Assembly (NCBI GenBank): GCA_947034885.2 | Contig: OX344749.2 | Location: forward strand, 49,381,682-49,445,681 | DNA from: Thuidium tamariscinum | Taxonomy: Eukaryota > Streptophyta > Bryopsida > Hypnales > Thuidiaceae | Length of the DNA stretch: 64,000 nt | Direction of reading: 5' to 3' | Shown: positions 1 to 11,002 of the stretch, piece by piece | Numbering within the stretch: position 1 is the first letter of the stretch | Layout: every line of letters begins with the position of its first letter | Notes under the pieces: generated by a model | Told to the model about the DNA's origin: nothing | Seen by the model: the letters and a program-made list of their open reading frames with translations, nothing else | The model's database searches: none | Translations under genes and position numbers: made by a program

Positions 1-900
1 TTGCAAGTACTATATGAAGTTTTTAATTTTTGAAAGTTATTTTAATGCAACATGCTAAGACCTATGATTTTTTTATTTTTTCTTATTGTGCAATAAGCCA
101 ACAACACTAAGCTCTTTATGGAAGTTAGGAGACAAAGCAAACCAAAATACAAAAAGTAGGCCAACGATGAAACATAGGACCTTAAGTGTTTTACTAAGTT
201 GTTAGCTATTATATTCTTTTGGAAGAGCCAACTACCTATTGTTTTGTATTTGCTTGAAATCCAGTAATTTTGATATCATTTTCGAAATTAGAAAACCAAC
301 TTGATGCATGTAGAAAAAGATTTTGCACTACAATGTCATGTTAAGCAATTTGCATCATTGTGTGTAGTATTTGGAGGTAAATTAGAAGATTTAGGGTTTG
401 GCAATTTGTATCTTGATTTGTAAGCATGTTGATTCTTTCAATTGAATTGTGGTAGAATGAAGTTCTGGTGAATTTTGAATAAGGAATTTAGTATTAGAGT
501 ATGTTTGAAATTTTGAATGTTGACATTTTATGATGGTTGTATTATTATTATTATTTGATCATCTTCGTTATTCTTATTGTTAATGCTTTTTTATTCACTT
601 GTTTTTGTATTTATAATGCTTTCTTTGTCATTTGTAGACAATATAGGAGCGTGAAGGGACAACTAAGGAGAATGAGACATGAGATTGAAGACGAAGTTGT
701 TGAAGAAATTAGGGTTTTAGATTGAATTTAAAAGTTTCACATTCAATAGAAAACTAGGTACTGTATCCCTTTTGAAATATGTATACACTTTGATAGCCTA
801 CCAGAAAGTGACATGTGTATAATATTAAATAATTAATATATTTATTTGGAAAACCCCTTGTGAGTGACTATCCACTCTAAGTACAACCTATTCAGACTAT
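1..900 (+). repeat. Dispersed repeat, copy A (cut by window start)
   Basis: This stretch matches 35880-36715 in the opposite orientation, at roughly 90% identity by eye over several hundred bases. Both copies contain a short open stretch after a TTTGTAG acceptor-like site (638-724 here) that ends in a charged peptide (QLRRMRHEIEDEVVEEI) followed by a stop, and this peptide is almost unchanged between copies. The element runs past the left edge of the window, so its full size and class are unknown. I see no transposase, reverse transcriptase or clear terminal repeat. It may be the end of a larger mobile element or a duplicated gene tail. Confidence 0.6.
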
Positions 901-1183
901 CCCAAAATCAAACAAAAAGTATATCTACAACAGTCATCTTATTCACCTAAAGTAGTCACCATATTTTCTAATATGGCCACAACATGAAGATTAAAATAAA
1001 CTCTTTGTATCACAATTTTATGTTCGAAAGGTGGAAGTTCCTATTGAGTCACTAATCACTCCATTACCATCATCAAAGACATTGATTGTGGCCACTAAGT
1101 CAACCTAATGTAATCTAAATTTCATTTATTGAAAAAGATTTGTCATTGATTCAAATGCAAGACTGTAATGGATCATTCCCTAA

Positions 1184-1578
1184 GAGCATCCCCACTGGTT
1201 GTGTAAAAGCAAGACACGGCCAAGGGATGCTTGGAGAGTCAATCAAGGAGCCCGGGCCCGGCGAAGGAAATTTCCCCCACCCCAACACGCCAAACGAGCA
1301 CGGGGAACAAATAATTTTGGACTTCGAGGCACTTTATTGAGGATTTCAAGAAAACAAGTCGTTAGTCAACACTAAAGTACCTCGAAAGGAGAGTTTAAAC
1401 AATTTTTAATGCACACCGAGCCCGGCCAACTTCACACCATTTGGCCGCGCATTCATCGAATTTGGCCAGGCCCAGCCACTTTTTTTGCTTGGCCGTGCCT
1501 CCCGTGGGGCAAGCCATGTGGATCGGGCACGGCAAAACACTAATTCTGCGGCGTTCCCTGAGGCCCGTGGGGATGCTC
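1184..1578. mobile_element. Tourist-like (PIF/Harbinger) MITE, GC-rich
   Basis: A 395-bp segment far richer in GC than its surroundings. Its ends form a terminal inverted repeat, GAGCATCCCCAC at the left and GTGGGGATGCTC at the right. It is flanked by TAA on both sides (1181-1183 and 1579-1581), the three-base target duplication expected of PIF/Harbinger-type elements. No transposase is encoded; the short open frame inside it is incidental. Confidence 0.7.
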
Positions 1579-1581
1579 TAA

Positions 1582-3390
1582 GTGTTTGTGATGGATCTTT
1601 TGCATGTCATAAGTTGGTTTACCTTAACTACAACCTACAACCTATTGTTTGGTAATAGGATATTGTCAACTTTTGTACCAGAATAGTTAGTCATTAATCC
1701 TAAAAAAATCCTTCAATCACATTGTGCTTTATGAGGTTTTGGTTAATATTTGCTGTGGTGTGAACTCTGACTTAGTTGTGCATGCAATTTATGTTGTGTG
1801 TGTAAGTTTTTGATATGAATCTGAAAATAATATAATTTTAATATAAATTTGTATCAATTATAATTCTTAATAAGAAATTCTTATTAAATATCTGAAATAT
1901 CATTTGAACATGGATAGAAACAGTTACAATCGGTTACAATTCAGTTTGAAAGATTGATAAAACTGATCAAATTCACAGCTGCTTGTGGAAAAAATGAATT
2001 TAGACCGATTGTGGGTCTTTGAATATTTAGTCTATTGAAGTGTATAAGCACTCTTCTAGTGTACGAACTTACTTCTCTTGAAAGTTTGCATGGAAGTTTT
2101 AAAATGGCTCCAAAGTCACTTGTGACATTTTGTTCCAAAGTCTAACAAAAATAATAAAGTATTTTGACTTCAAATACAAAGCAGTGAGCATCTTAAAGTA
2201 TTTATTTTAAAATTTTAATTAAAATTGGATGAAGTGCACTTTACACAACATTTGTCATCCAACCAATGGTTGGTTTAGCACTTACTAATTTATACACCAT
2301 TTGAAACCTTCAAGAACCAAGGCCTTTCTTTTTCTCAAACATAACATTCAATAGCTCATGGAAAGGCTACCTTTTCTTCTTTGAAGTTTGAAACTTTGAC
2401 TATCATCCACTACATCAATGGGGTGCTTTTGTTAATCTATAAGGCCCTAATTAAACTAACATGAGAAACAGTATTTATGTTTACACTAAACCTCACATGA
2501 TGTGAAGACTAACGTGATTGACCACTCATCTATTTCTAGTTCGTTGTCCTACATTTAGATACTATATCAATTCCTTTTCTAACATAACAAACTTATTTAT
2601 TAGTTTGTACTCTACTACAGTTACATTCCAACCTATTGGCTTCCTCTGACAAATGTCCATTGGAAGGCAATTTGTGACACTGCTACTAAATGTTATGGAT
2701 TGAAGAACATTCAAAACTAACATGTATATTGCAAAGTTCAAAATTGGTAATGATTGAAAAATAATTAAATTTTTTTGATGTGGCACTCTTTTGACCACAT
2801 TAGACTGTTGATGTGACGAATTCCTACAATTAAGGAATTCAATATAATTTGTGATATTCTAATGCCCTCAAATCCCTTCTCATGTATTTTTTGTGTAGCT
2901 CAAGAAACTCCATTTTGTACTACAATGGCATGCCCATTCTTCTTACACACTCAGTGAGATAATAATTACATACCTCTAAAGCTAATATGTTTTTCTATCT
3001 TACAAAACATCCAAAACATCATGGAAAAAATGCAAAAAATTGAGATCATAGGAACCTACAATCCACATGTTCATCTGTCTGTGAAGGGGACACTTGGTCC
3101 TTTGGGGTAAAGGAATAACTTAATATTTTATAATATGTAATATATAATAAATATAAATAACAAGGTTACCACTGAAATGAGCAAATTAAATATCATAATT
3201 CAATTAAAGCAAACATTACAGACAGAATTGTTCGATTTCATTGCTTCAAAGATTGCACTCAGCTTCAATTTTCTGCCTCCTCAGAAATCAGCCTGTCAAA
3301 CACGTTTTCAGTTTTTCACGTCTTCAACCGTGAACAGAGATAGGATTCGGCTCAAAGTCTTAGCAAATAGCAATTTGGGATTTTTTCCTC
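1582..3390. other. Gene-free AT-rich stretch
   Basis: No convincing coding sequence, RNA gene or complete mobile element is seen. The short open frames are AT-driven and have no recognisable domains. A small hairpin around an AACCAATGGTT core lies near 2260. Confidence 0.5.
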
Positions 3391-3394
3391 TTAA

Positions 3395-3615
3395 CCCTTG
3401 AAGGACGGACTGGTGGGCGTGGAAATCATGCATTTTGATACTATGTGACATCATCTAGTTTGAAAAAGCCAAAATACTCATTGGAAATCAAAGTACTATA
3501 GAAGATCTTCGTTTTCCACTCCTAATACTGAGGATGAAAAGTTGCAATTTTGTCTTATAAGGAAATATTCTTTGTCATTCAAAGGACGCCAAATGTCTGC
3601 GGTGGTGTTCAAGGG
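3395..3615. mobile_element. 220-bp TTAA MITE (piggyBac-like), copy 1
   Basis: A 221-bp element bounded by TTAA at 3391-3394 and 3616-3619. The left end reads CCCTTGAAGGACGG and the right end, inverted, reads CCCTTGAACACC, so the first eight bases match. The body matches the elements at 32348-32569 and 59388-59606, sharing for example CTATAGAAGATCT and CCACTCCTAA with the former. TTAA targets and CCCT ends are the hallmark of piggyBac-superfamily elements. It encodes no protein. Confidence 0.75.
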
Positions 3616-3714
3616 TTAAACACATGGATGATTTCCATTGAAAGCGAAAAAGTACAAAGAATCAAAGGTAACAACCCCGCGGAACATAGCAATTTGAGAT
3701 TTCAAATGCATTAT

Positions 3715-4099
3715 TAAGGTAAGTGTACCCATAATTAATTGTCAACTCCACCCATACCCAACCTATAGGGGACATTGTTCCCAACTAAGGCTACATCAAA
3801 TTTCCAACCAAAGCTTGGAATGTGATTTTTTCTCCTTTTTAAGGTTGGATCATGCCACATGTCCCAAAGTAGTGAGCAAGAAAGTAGGAAGCAACAAACA
3901 AGAAGTGATTTTTCAATGAATGAAATTGGAAGTCTAAACATTGGCAATGGGCTCCAAGCACTTTTTGGCCCCCAAAATTTGTAGTAATTAAATTTCTGAA
4001 ATAAAATTATAGAAAATTTGCAATCCCCATATTTCCTATCTTTTGACATGGTAAAAATTTGTGTGGTTTCATATTGCTCATGATCTGCTGCAAAATCCC
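3715..4099. repeat. R1 dispersed repeat, copy 1 (interrupted)
   Basis: About 385 bp matching 16711-17115 and the outer parts of 29700-30669. Shared stretches include the CCAACCAAGGTTAGAATG-like block, a region around AAAGTAGTGAGCAAG, and a GCAATCCCCATATTTCCTATC-like block. It starts with TTAAGGTAAG, matching the (C/T)TAAGGT ends of the other copies. The right end is missing because a TTAA element was inserted exactly at the TTAA (4100-4103) that the intact copies carry uninterrupted. It encodes no protein. Confidence 0.65.
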
Positions 4100-4103
4100 T
4101 TAA

Positions 4104-5136
4104 CCCCTGAAGGACCAAGCTGTATTTTTTGGCAACACAACAATTTTGGGTAGCTCACTATGAATGGATTTTTTTTTTCATTGAAATTTTCACACAACTT
4201 GCGCCCAAGGAGTAGCTTTATGCGGCCCAACAATTTTCATAACATTTGACTAAGTAGTTAAAAAATTATTGCATTTAATCTCAAGATATCCTGGGCAGCT
4301 CAAAAAAATTATTTAAAAATGACTTTTTGAAAAAATGAAAAATTGAAATCGGTTCTTTAGAATTTTGTGTATGTGGGAAGCTTTGAATAATTTCATTTGG
4401 ACTTATGAAATGAAAGTTATGAGGAATTTTAATTTGAAAGTAGGTATGGTTTTCGAAGAGTCCGTACCTACCCATAAACTGAAATTCCTCATAATTTTCA
4501 TCTTCTTAATCCAAATGGAATTATTCAAAGCTTCCCATGTCCATATCAACCTAACATTAGAGGATTTTTTAGCTCTAAAGAGGGCCTCTAAAAGGGGTGG
4601 TTGGAAGGGTGCTTTTGTATTTAAATATTGTTCTTGAGGAAGACTATTCCCCTATACTCACTCATTGGAAAAGAAAAGAAATATTGATGTACTTTTGCGG
4701 GACAATAGCTCCCATTGGGTGGGTCACGGAGACCATGATGAAGCTTTGTCATTTAAAATTTGGGTTTAGGACATGAGGATGACACAAGTACTATCCAACC
4801 ATGAACAATATATTGTACAACCATTAAGATAATAATATAGTATTGTACATCCACACTAATGAATTCTTCTTTAACAACCATTAATATAATATTGTACTAT
4901 TCAAATTTAATATTTGGTAATAGTACCTTGTTAGTTTGTCATCTATTGTAGTCCTCACTTGTACTTCACACAAGATAGCAACAAGCAAGTAGGTACTTGT
5001 GCTACTAGTTTTGTTCTTCATCAAATAGGAGTGCATGTCAATCTTTGGGGGCCTTCTATGCACCTCAAAAATCCTCTAATGAGAATCAATTTCAAATTTC
5101 ACTTTAAAAAAAAAGTGTTTTTAAACACTTTTTTAA
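4104..5136. mobile_element. TTAA foldback element (family B), itself interrupted
   Basis: It starts with CCCCTGAAGGACC immediately after TTAA (4100-4103), the same style of end as the 220-bp MITEs. The sequence folds on itself around about 4460: GGGAAGCTTTGAATAATTTC (4375 on) recurs inverted near 4515-4540. A related half copy lies inverted at 62458-62817. The right arm is split by the 527-bp element at 4555-5081. The right boundary is uncertain and is placed at a TTAA near 5133 only tentatively. Confidence 0.5.
4555..5081. mobile_element. 527-bp TIR element nested in the family B foldback
   Basis: Bounded by a perfect 15-base terminal inverted repeat, CATTAGAGGATTTTT at the left and its complement at the right. 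Removing it restores CCTAAAGAATC, which matches CCTAAAGAATT in the uninterrupted relative near 62550, so both breakpoints are supported independently. No target-site duplication is visible at the junctions, which is unusual for a TIR element. It contains no coding capacity I recognise. Confidence 0.6.
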
Positions 5137-5884
5137 CTTTGAATTGTAAATTAGGTGATCGGGCACATCCACAAATTCATTTAAAACCTGCATTGAGCAA
5201 AACAAAAGGACTGAAAAAAAAAGCAAAGAATCACAATCAAGAGGCTGAAAGTTAGATGCTTGTTTCCAACCAGTTGTCGTTCAATACTCTTGTCAAAAAA
5301 GGCAAAAAGCCCCACGCAGAAGTATTTTAAGAAAGTTATGAAGCTTATTAATGCATTGAATTTGTGCAGGATAAACGAGTAAGTACTCAGTGGCTTCAGC
5401 ACTGTAAGTTAAGGCAATTGTACTCAAGGTATAAGCCCCAAGTCTTAGTTGCAACAAGATACGTGGAGCCAAGACATGATACTGTAGAACCGATACTTAA
5501 TACCCACATGAAGAGTTGAGAAAATCGCAGGATTAGAGATAAAATTAAGACTTGGTTTACACCAATTTCAACTGCGTGTAAGGCATAATTATGCAGCTTC
5601 AGCATTACATTCGATCTATCCCTCCTGGTAGAGCGAAGGTATATATGCCTAGCTAGTACCCATCAGTCAAAATACACTTGCTCAATTTCCAGACTGAGTT
5701 CGATCTTTACGTATGTAAACAGTGGAATTCGAAAAACAAAAACGAATTCTAGAACGTGATTGTCCTCATGGAATCGAAATGCAATGTTCCGTGATCAGCT
5801 GGTGGAGCAACATTTCGTTGCCGTCGGGGAATACAGGATATCGCCTTCTTTCTTCTCCAGAAAGCCAAACGAATCCCTGAACCA
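5137..5884. other. Gene-free stretch
   Basis: I see no supported gene here. Base composition shifts from AT-rich to moderate GC after about 5600, which may mark the edge of an old genic segment continuing to 6310. Confidence 0.4.
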
Positions 5885-6049
5885 CACCAGGAATCAATGA
5901 CAGTCTGTAAAGTCCTCAACCCTAAACCCTAAAAAACCTTGCATGCATCCAATTCCCAGCTGAATGCACCAGGAATCCATGACAGTGTCCTTCTGTAACG
6001 TCCTAAACCCTAAACCCTGCATGCGTTCAATTCCCAGCTGAAGCTTCAA
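5885..6049 (+). repeat. 82-bp tandem duplication with telo-box motifs
   Basis: Two head-to-tail units (5885-5966 and 5967 on) share CACCAGGAAT, ATGACAGT, the AACCCTAAACCCTAAA-type motif, TTGCATGC and CAATTCCCAGCTGAA. AAACCCTA is the plant telo-box, common in promoters or 5' leaders of genes for translation and growth. The position just before an open frame starting at 6074 fits a leader, though a short telomere-like insertion is also possible. Confidence 0.5.
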
Positions 6050-6073
6050 ATCGAATGACCTAGCTTTGCTGCA

Positions 6074-6310
6074 ATGTTCAATCGATACAGCGTCTCGAGA
6101 TTTGCGTCATGCCACACGGGCAGGGCAGGGAGTCGCAAGTCGAAGTACAGCGCCTCAAAACCCAATAATTCCGATGACCACCAATTCTCAACAATGAACA
6201 TGTATGCACCTCATTTTCCTCGTTATATTTCAAATGAGGAGTTTAGTGTTTGTACAATAGATAAAACAATTGAACCCATAACTATTGCATCATTTCACAA
6301 TGCAACTTAG
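6074..6310 (+). CDS. Hypothetical 78-aa frame, possible first exon or gene fragment
   Basis: An ATG-initiated frame whose first 35 or so residues are rich in Arg, Ser and Lys and nearly free of acidic residues (MFNRYSVSRFASCHTGRAG...). That composition is typical of a mitochondrial or plastid targeting peptide. It follows the telo-box duplication, as a 5' leader would. No domain is recognisable, and sequence to the right is replaced by a GC-rich repeat and then the piggyBac element. It could be a broken or truncated nuclear gene for an organelle protein, or chance. Confidence 0.25.
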   Translation: MFNRYSVSRFASCHTGRAGSRKSKYSASKPNNSDDHQFSTMNMYAPHFPRYISNEEFSVCTIDKTIEPITIASFHNAT

Positions 6311-6341
6311 TTCAACGTTCCAACAACTGTCTTCCAGAAGG

Positions 6342-6800
6342 TCAAACAACCCTCCGTGTGTCAGGGTAGGCCGCCGCAGGGTCGGCCTCCGGGCGCCGGA
6401 GAGCCGATGACGAGGTGGAAGATGATCTTCTCCCTTTAGAGCCAGACTCCATCAGAGCCCCGGACCCCCGATTCCTGGAGGGGCCGGAGGTCATGGCTGG
6501 ACCTCCAGGGTGCCTCCATTGGACTTTGTCACCCTGCCAGACCTTCACCTATGGATACTGAAGGTGAAGGTCACTGAAGGTTAATAGTAATTTGGAAGTT
6601 ACTGAACGACAACCAAAATAAGTGGGTGGTGTGGTTTTCTGTGAATAAAGGTTTGTCTACTAGCGCCTCCGGGTGGCCCAAGCAACCAGGCAGCCTCGAG
6701 TTTGAGGGAGGGCTGGGGCCTCCACGCCATTGACGGACCAGATGGAAGGAAGGTTGCTTGGCTGGCGGGCTTGGCAGGTAGGCTTGGTTTATGAGAATCG
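6342..6800. repeat. GC-rich dispersed repeat, copy 1
   Basis: Shares blocks in inverted orientation with 16150-16515: GAGCCAGACTCCATCAGAGC with the following CCCCGGAC, then CTGGACCTCC, then CTCGAGTTTGA(G/A)GGAGGGCT, and a CCATTGAC(G/A)GAC block. The order of blocks is the same in both copies, so this is one repeat family and not low-complexity matching. It carries no recognisable gene. The piggyBac element begins a few bases to its right, at the TTAA at 6806. Confidence 0.55.
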
Positions 6801-6809
6801 AGTCTTAAC

Positions 6810-6827
6810 CCCAAAATGACATCGGGG
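6810..6827 (+). repeat. piggyBac left terminal inverted repeat
   Basis: Begins CCCCAAAATGACATC directly after the TTAA target at 6806-6809. It pairs with the right end at 12236-12252. Confidence 0.85.
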
Positions 6828-7570
6828 ACAGAAAGTGTCCTCCACGTTTTTAAACCCTAATTTAGAGTCAGTTGTTGAACTGTGATGGAAAAACTCAACG
6901 AAGAGTGTTTGTAGGATTCTGGAAGGCCTATCTAATAGTATGAAATATATGGAATTCGAAGCAAGGCTGTAATTACTAGAAAAATTTCAAATTCAGAGCT
7001 AGCGAGAAGAGCTAATTCAAGGGCCAGGAACTCAGGGTCGAGGTGACATCACTGGGTGGAATGATGGGTGCCACGCAAGGAGTACCCGAAGCAATACCGT
7101 TGGGGGCGGGATTTAGGATACGTGAGGTGGAACGCGGGAGGGTTTTACGCGCCACTTCTGAGTTCGTCTGCTGTTGCAAGTGAGGCGCTCCCGTTTGAGT
7201 AACATCCAGCCTTGGATTCTCATGTCCTAGTTGAGTGGTAGGCGGAGTAGTGAACACCGTTTTCCGTAAGCAGTTGTAGTCGTTGTGTTCACAGGACAGA
7301 GGGCGAGATCATTCCAAATTTAGGTAGCCGTCTAATGTCTCACTCAGGAAGGACGATTTTCTTCTCCAACGAGTCCGCAGTGAGGCTGTGTGGGCGAATT
7401 CCACATTCTTCTTCACATTGTGATGATAGTTCTAATTCGTGCCACAGAAATCAAGAGAGGACGCAATCCGTGGGTACAAGGAGTGGAGAAGACTGCTGCA
7501 ATGAGCAGAAGAGGAGGGGTGTGGGAGGGATCGTGACAAACTCAAATTACAGAGTGCAAAGGCAAACTTC

Positions 7571-10500
7571 ATGGACTCCGTAAAAGCTGATCGGTTCGGC
7601 TTGCCACAGCACTTACACGAGGTCTCCAATCTTATCGATGAGTGGCTCCTTAGTCAACGGTGTTCTGTGAGACAAAAGAAGAAAATTCTCAGTGCTCTTC
7701 ATGTTCCAAATCTGAGGCGTCTTCCACTGGTTGGTAAAAGCCAAGCTTGGCCAAGTCTTCCTGAGAATCGCAATTTCAGGTACCACTGGAGGGCTCAAGC
7801 AGCACGCGCATTAGGTTGGAGAGTAAGGACGCCATTCCCTGCTCACATTGACGCTGCGATCAAAGAGTTGTGGCCTGATCATGTCGCATCAGTTCAATGC
7901 AAAGGAGGCCGGGAGGTTGGCGGCCAAAGTACGCCTAGGTCTTCGAAGTCCAAATACGCAGCGCCGGGTGAAGAGGAGGCTCCAGGTCGCAGCACGCTCA
8001 TTGCAAGCGGAGACTCCAACAATCCCGAATCTCACAGGACAAAGCGAAAGTGCCCGAAACGCGAGCGATGGTACACTCAATCCTCCTCCGACAACAGCGA
8101 TTTCTCCACTAGACGAACCACTTCCCCAGCGTGCTTTGGAGATCAATCTAGTCGGCAACAACAAAAAGTCGACATCCAAGACATCGAAGAAGGGACGGGG
8201 CTGAGGGAAGCTACATGCGGCAGTCGACCCAAATTTACTGGTTCCCCCCCCCCCGTGGGGGTAGCCACACTTGAATCTTTCGGTGGAGCCCTCGCTGGAC
8301 AAAAGGATGTTTCAGGAGGGAGGGATCGGGGTACGAGAAAGAAGAAGGTGAATGGAAGAGGAAAGGCACGAGGAGACAACAACAACAGCATTTTACAGAC
8401 ACCGCCAGGATGGGTGAGGCCACAGATTCACTTGGCCAATCGAATGTCACCACCGACTTTGAGGCAGTCCACTCAAAGGGGTAGGGTGGTGCGGAATCTA
8501 TTAGAATCAATAAACGGAGTATCAAGCGCTCATGGGGCCAAGCGCTTAATTTCACTTGATGTTCAGGACATCGACACTACTGTAGAATGTCATACCCCTC
8601 GGCAGTTTCAGATAGGGGATGTAACCGACAGTTTGCCTCGTGATTGTAAGGAGGCACCACAATTCACTGCATGCAGTAAAGGGAAGAAGAAGGTCACTGT
8701 GGACGACTCTAGTGGGTGGTACACATTCTGTGAGAGTGATGGTTGTCAAGCCCATGGCCAAGGAGTCGTCCTAGGCTTGGACGACTTAAGCCAGTGGGGA
8801 GACATTGCACCAAAATTTGTGCTTGTTTTGCCAGCAATTTTGGGACTCAGTCCCACATGTCATGGAGGTCTTGCATTGTGTGGAGAGGTTACGCGAGAAT
8901 TTTTACATGCAGTGACGGGTGACGAGACACTCCTCGTAGATTTTGAGGGTGTTATTGGTATTCGAGCTGTGGCAAAGAGACATTGCGTGGAGGATGGGCA
9001 ACATGCTGCTGGGCCATCTGAACCCGCATGTGGAAGGGCACGCTCTGGTCGTAGTCAACATGCAAAAGTCGGATCGACTCGACAGCAACTCCTTCAGCAC
9101 TTCGAAGGAACAGATGATATAGTCCCCGCCCTTACTCTTTTTTTGGTTGCTGGTGACTTGGAACTTCCTCCGTTGTCTCCACCCTTGGAGGTGATGGTGG
9201 ATGCACAGTCACTAGTTATCAACATCACATATCCAAACTACTTGCTACCGATTAGTTCGAGTTCTAGCAAAGAAGAGTGCGATGACGATGAAGATAGTGA
9301 TGATCCGGATTGGACTGCGAAGTATGCGGATTTTGCAGCTGATTCAGATGAAGCGAACTCGGACTGGGAGTTGGACGAGCCAGATGTTATACATGAGGTG
9401 GGTCCCGTACAAGATGTGTCATTTGACGAATGCTCCTTTGAGTTGCATTATGCAGATGGTCATTGGGATTCACTAGAGACTACATTGCTTGGAGATAGGA
9501 AAAGTTTTTTAGATCCTCCACCCGGCCCTACTAGAAGGTACAGTAGGCGAAAAATCCCAACGCATGAGTTCTTTGAACTCTTCTGGCCTGAATCAGATTT
9601 GTCCATTATATGTAGAGAAACTAATAAATATGCCATGCAAGAGAGTATAGAGCGTCTTGGTAGTTTGAATGGCCGCGGTAGGTGGGTGCCGATCATAGTC
9701 CAGGAATTGAGGGCATGGTTGGGTGTGTGCATTCTAATGGGATTGAAGCAGCAACCCACGCTGCGATCATACTGGTCATGTCGTAGATTTTACGGGTGCC
9801 CTTTAGTGAAGCACATCATGCGCCGTCCTCGATTTGAGGAAATTCTGGCTTGCATTCACCTAGTTGATAATGATTCTTTAGTGCAGAACAAAAAATCAGC
9901 TGGATACGATAAAATAGGAAAGTGTAGATGGTTGATCGAAAATTTTGTCCGTAGAGCTAAAGCCGCCTACAATTGTGAGCAACATCTGGCATGCGATGAG
10001 ATTATGGTGCCCTATCGAGGCCGGAGGTGCGATATCAAACAGTACATGAAGAATAAACCTGTAAAGTACGGGATTAAAGTGTGGTGCTGTGCAAGTAGCA
10101 AGTCTCAGTACGTTTATAATCTCGTAGTGTATGAAGGGCGGAAGAATCAAAAGTCTGAGAAGGACTTAGGGAAAAAAGTGATATTGAATTTAATAGAGGA
10201 CCTGACACATCTACGACATGTAGTGGTGACAGATCGTTTTTTCAGTTCACCGAGTCTGGCCGATGCACTCTTGTCTCTGGGAACTTGGTTCACAGGGACT
10301 GTCATGCATAATCGTACGGGGATGCCAAGCCACCTTTCGTAGTATGCTAATGCCGAATTGAGCCGAGGGACGCTTGTTGTTGCCATGCATCGGTCTCAAC
10401 GAATGGCAGCTTGTGTATGGTTTGACGAATGCCCCGTGTACCTATTGAGTACCTCTTCGGACCCTATGGTACCGAACTGTACTTGTATGCGCTGGGTTGG

Positions 10501-11002
10501 AGGGGAGAGGAAGTCGTTTCCTACATCGCCAATGCAATTAGAATACCAGGACATGATGCGGGGTGTAGACATAGTTGACCAGTGCCGTGTAGAGTACACC
10601 GCTCAAATCATGTCTCATAAGTGGTGGCATCGCCTCCTATTTTTTATCCTAGACACATCGCTGGATAATGCTTATGTGCTATACAAGGCTTATTGGCAAT
10701 CAGTTCGAAGCAAGGGACACCGTAAAAAGGCTATGTCACGAGCGGAGTTCCATTATGAGGTTGCAACCTGGCTAACTGCTCCGCATATTAGATTGGGACG
10801 GACTGGAGGACGTTTCAATTTGCAAGATTACGGCATTCATGAGTCTTTATCTACAGGTCTTCAACGGAAGAAATGTAAATTGTGTGGCCGGAAACAAAAT
10901 CGTTACTACCCAGGTTGCGGAGGTGCTTTTCTTTGTATAGGGACGTGCTACCATAGGGTTCACACTGAACCCAAATGTGCTACGAAGATTTGGCAACATT
11001 GA
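7571..11002 (+). pseudogene. piggyBac-type transposase with one in-frame stop
   Basis: A single intronless frame of 1,144 codons from ATG 7571, with a TAG at 10340-10342 (codon 924) and the final stop at 11000-11002. The core matches the piggyBac catalytic domain: ACDEIMVPYRGR holds the first Asp (D809), VVVTDRFFSS the second (D888), and RGVDIVDQ the third (D1000, with D1003 beside it, counting the stop as a position). A Cys-rich tail follows (CKLCGRKQ...YPGCGGAFLCIGTCYHRVH), like the C-terminal cysteine-rich domain that binds element ends. PiggyBac transposases are usually about 600 aa; here about 620 residues precede the catalytic region, including an acidic block (SSSKEECDDDEDSDD) just before it. 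I recognise no family in the first 500 residues. A run of ten C near 8246 is a likely place for sequence error or slippage. The single stop could be a real inactivating change, a read error or a read-through codon. Confidence 0.85.

Noticed and set aside
1140-1340. 66-codon frame on the plus strand
   Set aside because: It lies mostly inside the Tourist-like MITE and has no domain.
7848-8555. Alternative frames on both strands inside the transposase
   Set aside because: They overlap the long piggyBac frame, show no domain and fit GC-rich shadows.
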